From Ruminococcaceae bacterium UBA5396 (GTDB taxonomy: Bacteria; Bacillota; Clostridia; Oscillospirales; Acutalibacteraceae): a stretch of DNA of 22,227 nt. Below, in pieces: positions 15,801 through 22,227 of the stretch. The DNA is taken from positions 1-22,227 of the forward strand of contig DHOG01000114.1 in the NCBI GenBank assembly GCA_002410715.1. The letters are read 5' to 3'. The notes under the pieces are model-generated. The model saw nothing but the letters and a program-made list of their open reading frames with translations. It was not told the origin of the DNA and did not search any database. The translations under genes were made by a program, and so were the position numbers. Numbering within the stretch: position 1 is the first letter of the stretch; every line of letters begins with the position of its first letter.

Positions 15801-16047
15801 TTAGGGGGATGATCCCATGGCATGTTTCCTAGCTCCGGTAGTGGAAGCCTTTGCTGTGACCATTATCAGAAAGAGAGTTAAACAGCGGGAAATTGCATGC
15901 ATATCCCGCCATGGGGCACCTGTGCGCAGTACCCAAAACACACCGTTAAAAAACCTCCGGTTATCATCCGCAATACCGCCCCATTGTCCTTTTTTACCCA
16001 GGCAGATGAGGGGCCAACAATGCCCAAACAGAGTCTGAAATATCATG
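15801..16047 (-). pseudogene. IS5-type transposase, N-terminal fragment, decayed
   Basis: The minus strand reads DISDSVWALLAPHLPG in one frame and, after a shift in a run of A, KKGQWGGIADDNRRFFNG and VFWVLRTGAPWRDM in the next. This is the N-terminal signature of IS5/IS1182-like DDE transposases (NGxxWxLRTGAPWRDL). The sequence then degenerates and no DDE catalytic core remains. It lies close to the right end of the island. Confidence 0.65.
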
Positions 16048-16198
16048 CCGGTTCTGTGGATTTTTCATGCTCGCTCCTCGCTGCTGAGATGCTGTTATAT
16101 ACCACAATATTCGTGTCAACACAAGACATGGAATCGCGACCGGCAATTAAAATGCGTTCATCGAGATAGCATACTATTATTTAAAATTAAAGTTTTCG

Positions 16199-16219
16199 AT
16201 AACACACGCTAAACGCACA
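16199..16219. repeat. Candidate integrase arm-type sites, right end
   Basis: ATAACACACGCT followed by AAACGCACA closely matches the left-end block at 156-177 in the same orientation, 44 bp inside the right repeat. The shared core is ACGCAC. Confidence 0.4.
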
Positions 16220-16262
16220 TCACGGCATCGCGCCTAGATATTTAGCTAGGATTTAATCCCCT

Positions 16263-16336
16263 GCTAAGGGAGTAGGCTGGGGTAACTGGCGCGAGGGTTC
16301 GAATCCCTCCTTCTCCGCCAAACCCGCAGAACATCT
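16263..16336 (+). repeat. attR-type direct repeat (right end of island; partial tRNA-Ser)
   Basis: This is an exact copy of positions 1-74. Upstream, only CCCCT of the anticodon stem matches what a tRNA-Ser(GCT) would need; no D arm or 5' acceptor strand (GGAGAAG) is present. It is therefore a duplicated 3' end and not a functional tRNA gene. Confidence 0.88.
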
Positions 16337-16355
16337 AGTGTTCTGCGGGTTTTTT
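16321..16355 (+). terminator. Duplicated tRNA terminator at attR
   Basis: AACCCGCAGAACA pairs with TGTTCTGCGGGTT, followed by six T. The stem is more perfect here than at the left copy. Confidence 0.8.
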
Positions 16356-16449
16356 GTTGTTTTAGTTGTTCCTTTTATTTCTCTCAATTTTTGCTCAAGT
16401 ATCGTAAAACGCCATAAAATATTGATGTATATCATACATTTTCGTTCAG

Positions 16450-16562
16450 TCAAATAGCTTAGGAAGGCTCTTTACAGCAATGATTACATCATCGATATTC
16501 ATGTGTGTATACCCTTGTGTAGTCCTTATATCGGCATGACGTGCACCCTTTTGGACTACCAA
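16450..16562 (-). pseudogene. int: Second tyrosine integrase, C-terminal remnant (37 codons)
   Basis: The minus strand reads LVVQKGARHADIRTTQGYTH and then MNIDDVIIAVKSLPKLFD-stop. This is nearly identical to the last residues of the integrase at 190-1341, including the catalytic His and Tyr. The DNA differs at many third positions, so it is a related element and not a recent copy. Homology stops at about 16562 in GC-rich sequence of different character. It lies just right of the att repeat, in the same relation as the full integrase to the left repeat. Confidence 0.88.
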
Positions 16563-18155
<1,593 letters not shown>

Positions 18156-18284
18156 TAATGATGATTTCAGGGAAAATAGGGTCGTGTCAAGCGAAGTTCG
18201 TTATATGCTTTATATGTCATATTATCAATAACCAACTTTTTCATTGGCATAAATAGTGTAAATGTAAGGGCATGGCCACTATAA

Positions 18285-19223
18285 ATGAATCGGATTTTAA
18301 TTGTAGAGGATGAAAAGCCTATTTCAAATTTAATAAAAACTAATTTATCAGATGCCGGATATCACTGCACGTGTGCATTTGACGGAGAGGAAGCAGCAAA
18401 TCTTATCGAAAAAGAATCCTTTGATTTGATTTTGCTTGATATTATGCTGCCAAAAATTAACGGCTATGAGCTGATAGAGTATATCAAAAACTTTAAAACA
18501 CCGGTTATTTTTTTAACTGCAAAATCAGATGTTTTGGACAAAGTAAAGGGACTGAAGCTCGGAGCTGAAGATTACCTTACAAAACCGTTTGAAATCATTG
18601 AGCTTTTGGCAAGAGTTGAAACCGTGCTGCGACGCTATCATAAAAATGAAGAGATGCTCAGAGTTGATGATGTTACAATCGACACCCTTTCCAGGGTCGT
18701 GAAGAAAAATGACGAGATTATAAATTTGACAGTAAAGGAGTACGAAATTCTTTTGCTGTTTGTAAGAAACAAAAACATTGCTCTGTTTCGTGACCGCATC
18801 TATAAAAAGGTGTGGGGCGATGTTTTTATGGGCGATACAAGAACCAACGAAAAGCAGGAACGCCTTTTTAATAATAAGATAGAAAACTATAAAGCAAAGG
18901 GATATTCCGAGGAAGATGCAAAGAAAGAGGCGGCAAAATGGGTTGCGGTACCGGGAACCAGCGAGCATCAGTTAGGGTTGTCAGTAGATATCGTTTCATT
19001 GAATAATCAGATGCTTGATGAGTCACAAGAAAAAACGGAAGAACAAAAATGGCTGATGAAAAACAGCTATAAATATGGATTTATTCTTCGCTACCCTTCA
19101 GATAAAATTGAAATAACAGGGATCGGCTATGAACCATGGCATTATAGATATGTTGGAAAAGAAGCAGCTGCTGAAATAACTCAAAAAGGAATTGCCTTGG
19201 AGGAATATTTAGGCAACCTTTAA
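18285..19223 (+). CDS. Chimera: OmpR/VanR-type response regulator fused to VanY-type D,D-carboxypeptidase C-terminus
   Basis: Residues 1-187 are an OmpR-family regulator: receiver with E8/D9, phospho-acceptor Asp52, Thr78 and Lys100, then a winged-helix start (DDVTIDTLSRVV, LTVKEYEILLLF, IYKKVWGD, FMGDTRT). The recognition helix that normally follows (VDVHIQRLRKKL-like) is absent. From residue 188 the protein is the catalytic end of VanY (NEKQERLFNNKI, PGTSEHQLGLSVDI, FILRYPSDK, YEPWHYRYVG, ALEEYL), with zinc ligands H228, D235 and H286 and base E283 intact. The VanY export signal is missing, so the enzyme part would stay in the cytoplasm. The join falls on an Arg-Thr that both parents share. 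An in-frame deletion across vanR-vanS-vanY is the simplest origin. It is probably non-functional in both roles. Confidence 0.85.
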   Translation: MNRILIVEDEKPISNLIKTNLSDAGYHCTCAFDGEEAANLIEKESFDLILLDIMLPKINGYELIEYIKNFKTPVIFLTAKSDVLDKVKGLKLGAEDYLTKPFEIIELLARVETVLRRYHKNEEMLRVDDVTIDTLSRVVKKNDEIINLTVKEYEILLLFVRNKNIALFRDRIYKKVWGDVFMGDTRTNEKQERLFNNKIENYKAKGYSEEDAKKEAAKWVAVPGTSEHQLGLSVDIVSLNNQMLDESQEKTEEQKWLMKNSYKYGFILRYPSDKIEITGIGYEPWHYRYVGKEAAAEITQKGIALEEYLGNL

Positions 19224-19279
19224 GCTATATCATTCTAAATAAACTATATAATCTATCATACTAATAAACAACAAGATTA

Positions 19280-19318
19280 AAAAGCACTTGCCAATCTTCG
19301 AGAATGACAAGTGCTTTT
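19280..19318 (+). terminator. Rho-independent terminator after the VanR/VanY chimera
   Basis: AAAAGCACTTG pairs perfectly with CAAGTGCTTTT, loop of 17. It can work in both directions and lies 57 bp after the stop. Confidence 0.8.
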
Positions 19319-19340
19319 ACATTTTGAGTAAGTGCATATA

Positions 19341-19388
19341 AAGAATCGCGGTACATTCTTTTTCAAAAAGGCATGTACCGCGATTCTT
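19341..19388 (-). terminator. Long inverted repeat, probable terminator of the lipoprotein gene
   Basis: AAGAATCGCGGTACAT (19341-19356) and ATGTACCGCGATTCTT (19373-19388) are a perfect 16-bp pair around a 16-nt loop. Read on the minus strand it is followed by TTTATA. It lies 34 bp after the lipoprotein stop. Confidence 0.65.
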
Positions 19389-19421
19389 GCCGATATATGA
19401 TGATTGATATGCTTGAGAAAA

Positions 19422-19622
19422 TTAGCCTTTTATATTTGGATTTGTTAATTCATCTTCTGTAAGTGGTGCATTATCATCGTGGTTTGGTGGTCTTTGAACC
19501 TTTTGGGTACTGCTTTGTGGAGCATCAGATGGACTTGCTCCTTGGCTGTCTTTTGGTCCGCAAGCTGCCAACATTGTTGAAAGGCACGCAATAAGCAAAA
19601 TTACAGCTATCGTTTTTTTCAT
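19422..19622 (-). CDS. Small secreted lipoprotein, 66 aa
   Basis: A type II signal peptide is clear: MKKTIAVILLIACLSTM followed by the lipobox LAAC, so Cys20 is lipidated. The mature part is about 47 residues, low-complexity and hydrophilic (SQGASPSDAPQSS, RPPNHDDNAPLTEDELTN), with no recognisable domain. I chose ATG 19622 because GGAGG lies 13 bases upstream. An in-frame upstream ATG would add an unlikely N-terminal tail. A TATAAT (minus strand, plus positions 19657-19662) lies 34 bp upstream. It converges with the VanR/VanY chimera. Function unknown. Confidence 0.75.
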   Translation of the reverse strand: MKKTIAVILLIACLSTMLAACGPKDSQGASPSDAPQSSTQKVQRPPNHDDNAPLTEDELTNPNIKG

Positions 19623-19766
19623 TAAGAATAACCTCCTGTTTTTGTATTGTATTTCTATTATAAGTTTTAAAAGCGACATCCCTGTATCATTTTTGCATCT
19701 AAACTGCATCGTCTTTTTTAATTAACTAAAAACTGCAAATCTATATCAACCATTTTGCAAGTACAT

Positions 19767-20224
19767 TTACCAGCCAAATGTGTCTTCCCAACGCCGGCTG
19801 GCCCCAGGTAGAAAGGGGATGGGAATGCCGTTCCTTTCCACAAGACCGCTGTACTGCCCCGCAGGAAAACAACGTTACCGGAACAGTATTGCGCCTTATG
19901 CTTCGCCAGTAGCGCCTCACCATAATAAATCTCCAGAGAACCAGCGCACAGGCGGGCGTGTTCTTCCTTGCCGCTGTATTGCTACGGCCCGCCGTAACGG
20001 ACGTCGTCGAAGCTGATCATCCCGTCGCGCGTGACGCCCCGGGTTTCCCAGCGGTATTTGTCCAGTGTTTCCCTCGGCGGCAGTTCCCGCAAGCCTTCAT
20101 TTATCAACTCCTGTAGCGGGATTTTGCCGGTAGTATGATGAACTTTTCCGTCGGCCTGACGACACCAGCTCAGCGCTTGCCGGTTCAGATCCTCCAGATC
20201 CATGCTATAGGTATGATTTTTCAC
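19767..20224 (-). pseudogene. istA: IS21-family transposase IstA, C-terminal remnant
   Basis: The minus strand reads LNRQALSWCRQADGKVHHTT, PLQELINEGLRELPP, then GMISFDDVRYGGP and, past a TAG stop at 19982-19984, QYSGKEEHARLCAG, EIYYGEALLAKHKAQY. These are the conserved C-terminal blocks of IstA. The TAG sits where relatives have Trp (TGG), and a further frameshift near 19865 precedes GQYSGLVERNG. A Walker-A-like GPAGVGKTHLA at about 19765-19800, in another frame, may be a scrap of istB. The left break abuts the anti-sigma stop with one base between. The DDE catalytic region is gone. Confidence 0.7.
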
Positions 20225-20225
20225 C

Positions 20226-21164
20226 TTAGCGTATATCTAAATTGTCAATATATCCTTGAAACTCATTCCTCTGCTCCACGTCCAGTTCTTTCAAAGGCTG
20301 CCCGTACTGTTGAAGCATGAATTTTCCATTTCGCTCATACACAAAGGCAACATCCTCAAATGGAATAAGTCCCAGCTGAGCTTGATTTCTTATCATGAGC
20401 GCATGATGGGTTTTGGGTATAGAAATCGAAATGTAGCTATCAAGTTCCGGTTCCTTATGCTCTACAGTAGTGCCTGTAGATTTGGCAGAGTTAAATAAAG
20501 TAATTAACTTGGCATATACCGTACGATCAGCTACCGATCCATTCTGTGTATACGCATTGTTTTCAAAGACTGAAACGTATGGTAGGAATTCAGATTCCCA
20601 AAATAAATCCTGCTGCTTGTCTCGTTCCTGCCATACCACGTACATATCATCCTGTAAGGGGATGGTAGTGGTAAAGTCTTTTTTATTAAACAAAAATGAA
20701 GGTAGCACTTCATACATGGTTAACTTGGTAATGTTTGTGTTATTTGTATCACGCACCACCACCCTGCCAATGCTGTTTCCGTTTAGGAGTTGCCCTTGAA
20801 TAACAACATTATCGTTTTTATAATCATAATCAATAGTAATATCAGTAGAAAATATGTTGGCAGGCCAACCAATTACGTAGAAACGCAAAAATGCACCCAT
20901 TGAAATAACTAAGGCAAGGAATAGGATTCCAAGGCTGATATATTTGGATCTTTTCATCTTGCTCTTAATTTTTTTAAGATAATCAATTTCATCCGGTAGG
21001 TCTGCCTGTGGCGCGATATCTTGCCGGAGTTCATTGAGATATTTACTGCATTCCGAGCAATTGTTTACATGTTTTTCAATCGCCTGATTGCTCTGCTCAC
21101 TGGTTAGCCTTTCAATATAGGACGGTAGTAAATCCTGAATAATATTACAAATTACTTGCTTCAT
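20226..21164 (-). CDS. Anti-sigma factor with zf-HC2 zinc finger and one membrane segment
   Basis: This 312-aa protein begins with a putative zinc-binding anti-sigma domain (H32, C36, C39 in IEKHVNNCSECSKYL), followed by a single membrane helix at about 75-97 (YISLGILFLALVISMGAF) and an extracytoplasmic domain of about 210 residues that I do not recognise. It should hold the co-encoded ECF sigma factor at the membrane until an envelope signal arrives. Its start overlaps the sigma stop by 4 bp, which implies translational coupling and matched amounts. An IS21 remnant abuts its 3' end without cutting it. Confidence 0.85.
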   Translation of the reverse strand: MKQVICNIIQDLLPSYIERLTSEQSNQAIEKHVNNCSECSKYLNELRQDIAPQADLPDEIDYLKKIKSKMKRSKYISLGILFLALVISMGAFLRFYVIGWPANIFSTDITIDYDYKNDNVVIQGQLLNGNSIGRVVVRDTNNTNITKLTMYEVLPSFLFNKKDFTTTIPLQDDMYVVWQERDKQQDLFWESEFLPYVSVFENNAYTQNGSVADRTVYAKLITLFNSAKSTGTTVEHKEPELDSYISISIPKTHHALMIRNQAQLGLIPFEDVAFVYERNGKFMLQQYGQPLKELDVEQRNEFQGYIDNLDIR

Positions 21165-21640
21165 AACAACACCTCCACTATCATTTTTTTACCCCTGTAA
21201 AAGGTGACCCTTGCCCAGGTTTCACTTTGCTCCATTATTTCACCTATTTCTTTAAAGCTTAAATCCCCAAACAATCTTAAGTAAAGCACCTCACGCATCG
21301 GATCTTTCACCAGATGCAGAGCCTTAAATAGCCCTATTTTTTGTTCTGTGGCAACGAGTTGATCAATGACATTTACATCTCCAGCGGGTAGCTCATCTTT
21401 TAAATCTGTTGTTAAATACTTAGCTCTTTTTTCAATTTCTTGCATCCAAATATGCTTTGCAATCTGACACAGCCATGTAGAAATTTTACAAGTGCCGTTA
21501 AAAGTATCCAGAGAATACATGGCCCTGTAAAAGGTTTCTTGGGTTAATTCTTCTGCCCAATCACCATTTTGGGTTTTAGAGTACAAAAATTTATATACTG
21601 TTTTTGCGTGTTCTCTATAAATTGTATCTAAGTCCTGCAC
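21161..21640 (-). CDS. ECF-family RNA polymerase sigma factor
   Basis: This 159-aa protein has the ECF two-domain layout. Region 2 is AEELTQETFYRAMYSLDTFN with STWLCQIAKHIWMQ; region 4 is MREVLYLRLFGDLSFKEIGE with a helix-turn-helix ending ARVTFYRGKK. The start is GTG 21640, preceded by a full AAGGAGGTGA. It is co-transcribed and translationally coupled with the zf-HC2 anti-sigma. A -35/-10-like pair of the ECF kind lies just upstream, suggesting autoregulation. The stimulus is unknown; envelope stress is typical for this group. Confidence 0.9.
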   Translation of the reverse strand: MQDLDTIYREHAKTVYKFLYSKTQNGDWAEELTQETFYRAMYSLDTFNGTCKISTWLCQIAKHIWMQEIEKRAKYLTTDLKDELPAGDVNVIDQLVATEQKIGLFKALHLVKDPMREVLYLRLFGDLSFKEIGEIMEQSETWARVTFYRGKKMIVEVLL

Positions 21641-21662
21641 TGGCTCACCTCCTTGTACCTTA

Positions 21663-21689
21663 TATCCGGAAAAATAATGTTTCGTTACA
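21663..21689 (-). promoter_or_regulatory. Candidate ECF-type autoregulated promoter
   Basis: On the minus strand TGTAAC and CGGATA are 15 bp apart, 22 bp before the GTG start of the sigma gene. The AAC core of the -35 is the hallmark of ECF promoters. The spacing is at the short end. Confidence 0.4.
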
Positions 21690-21690
21690 A

Positions 21691-22107
21691 CATTATTAAA
21701 AATATTTCAATTCGACCGCTTAAAGCAAATAGCTTTACGAAAGATAGATAAATAAGCACAACATCTAAGGTAGTACCCATTTAATAAAAGGTGTTGACTG
21801 AAGAGCTTAACATAATAATAGAAAACCTTCAACCGTAGAAACTGTATGTATTGCCATGCAACTAATCCACTTACAGGAAGCAGATAGTGATATCCTTGAG
21901 TGGTTTCTTTTATTCGAAAGTGTATGAGCATGCAGGGAGCTCGACCAAGAGCCACTGGCAAAGCTGTGGGTAGAATTGTGGTAGGACAGATAACAGTTAC
22001 GGCATAAAGCGGCAGGAAATTACCATTATCTACAACCTTTATGGGTCGTATTGGCTGACAGCCCTTTTGCAAGGATACCCTGGCGAATTTTAGGTATGTA
22101 GGTAAAG
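21691..22107. other. Intergenic stretch without recognisable gene
   Basis: The one long minus-strand frame here has no ribosome site and no family resemblance, and its composition fits chance. No repeat, RNA or convincing promoter was seen. Confidence 0.45.
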
Positions 22108-22108
22108 A

Positions 22109-22140
22109 AAAGCACAGGGAGCTAATGTCCCCTGTGCTTT
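22109..22140 (-). terminator. Terminator-like hairpin beside the IS3 fragment
   Basis: AAAGCACAGGG and CCCTGTGCTTT pair perfectly. On the minus strand the hairpin is followed by TTCTTT. Confidence 0.65.
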
Positions 22141-22143
22141 GCC

Positions 22144-22227
22144 TTGCGTTTCTCCCTGCCTGGACATGCTCTGACGAATGCCGCATTTGATCAATTCGTC
22201 ACAGTAAGCTTTGGAAGCATACTGCAC
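22144..22227 (-). pseudogene. IS3-family transposase OrfB, fragment at window edge
   Basis: The minus strand reads from the edge VQYASKAYCDELIKCGIRQS, then MSRQGETQ. This is the integrase-core stretch between the second Asp and the Glu of IS3-type DDE transposases (usually SQYxSxxYxxxL ... SMSRKGNxxDNA). Homology ends at about 22144 before the DNA-ESF block and is replaced by a terminator hairpin, so the catalytic Glu is missing. The 5' part may lie beyond the window. Confidence 0.7.

Larger units (their letters stand above)
1..16262. mobile_element. Integrative island (degraded ICE carrying a grd-type cargo) at tRNA-Ser
   Basis: The interval is bounded by a 74-bp direct repeat of the tRNA-Ser 3' end. 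It carries, in order, a tyrosine integrase pointing toward the left end, a repressor/Cro-like switch, an excisionase-like gene, conjugation remnants (virD4 fragment interrupted by a group II intron), remnants of a type I restriction system, a reductase/transporter/regulator cargo, and debris at the right end. No intact conjugation gene is visible, so self-transfer is unlikely. Excision by its own integrase remains possible. Confidence 0.8.

Noticed and set aside
16253..16453. Minus-strand 66-codon frame ending in a KEGFEPSRQLP-like string
   Set aside because: This is the well-known false ORF made by translating a tRNA and its terminator backwards; it overlaps the attR tRNA copy.
19741..19923. 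60-codon minus-strand frame as a gene of its own
   Set aside because: It is an out-of-frame reading of the IS21 istA remnant after a frameshift.
21707..22186. Minus-strand 159-codon frame upstream of the ECF gene
   Set aside because: It has no ribosome site, chance-like composition and no family resemblance, and it overlaps the IS3 fragment in a different frame.

Overview
The window looks like the genome of an anaerobic Gram-positive bacterium of the Clostridia. It has strong AGGAGG-type ribosome binding sites, a selenoprotein reductase module of the glycine/betaine reductase (Stickland) type, a clostridial-style ICE remnant with a group II intron, a zf-HC2/ECF sigma pair and VanR/VanY-like sequences. 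No species can be named from this sequence alone.

Positions 1-16262 form an integrative island in a tRNA-Ser(GCT) gene. The window opens at the anticodon of the tRNA. A 74-bp exact copy of that end (tRNA 3' part, CCA and the first arm of its terminator) recurs at 16263-16336. Just inside the left end lie a tyrosine integrase, a small two-repressor switch (XRE repressor, overlapping operators, divergent Cro-like gene), an excisionase-like gene and an unannotated 53-aa gene with its own signals. Then comes wreckage of a conjugative element: the 3' part of a group II intron, a virD4 coupling-protein fragment, an hsdS fragment and a C-terminally truncated hsdR.

Positions 7344-14057 hold the cargo, which looks more G+C-rich than the right flank. 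It is a minus-strand operon, permease - grdX - grdE-like - grdB-like. The last gene reads through an in-frame UGA (selenocysteine) that is followed by a compact SECIS-like hairpin. A divergent gene encodes an unusual protein: a GntR-type winged helix fused to a whole argininosuccinate-lyase/fumarase-superfamily domain with its active-site motifs kept. The module supplies only the substrate-specific component B; components A and C (grdA, grdC, grdD) are not here and must be elsewhere if the system works. I infer a mobile, substrate-specific reductive amino-acid-fermentation cassette controlled by an enzyme-derived sensor. The substrate is unknown.

Positions 14245-16047 are debris: an EAL-CBS-GGDEF pseudogene with three lesions, a hypE 3' fragment with a premature UGA, and an IS5-type transposase fragment. 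Beyond the right repeat, the last 37 codons of a second related integrase remain, so at least two elements were once stacked at this tRNA.

Positions 16890-22227 carry a CYP152 fatty-acid peroxygenase, a response regulator/VanY chimera that looks like a deletion fusion, a small lipoprotein, an IS21 istA remnant, a translationally coupled ECF sigma/anti-sigma pair and, at the edge, an IS3-type transposase fragment.
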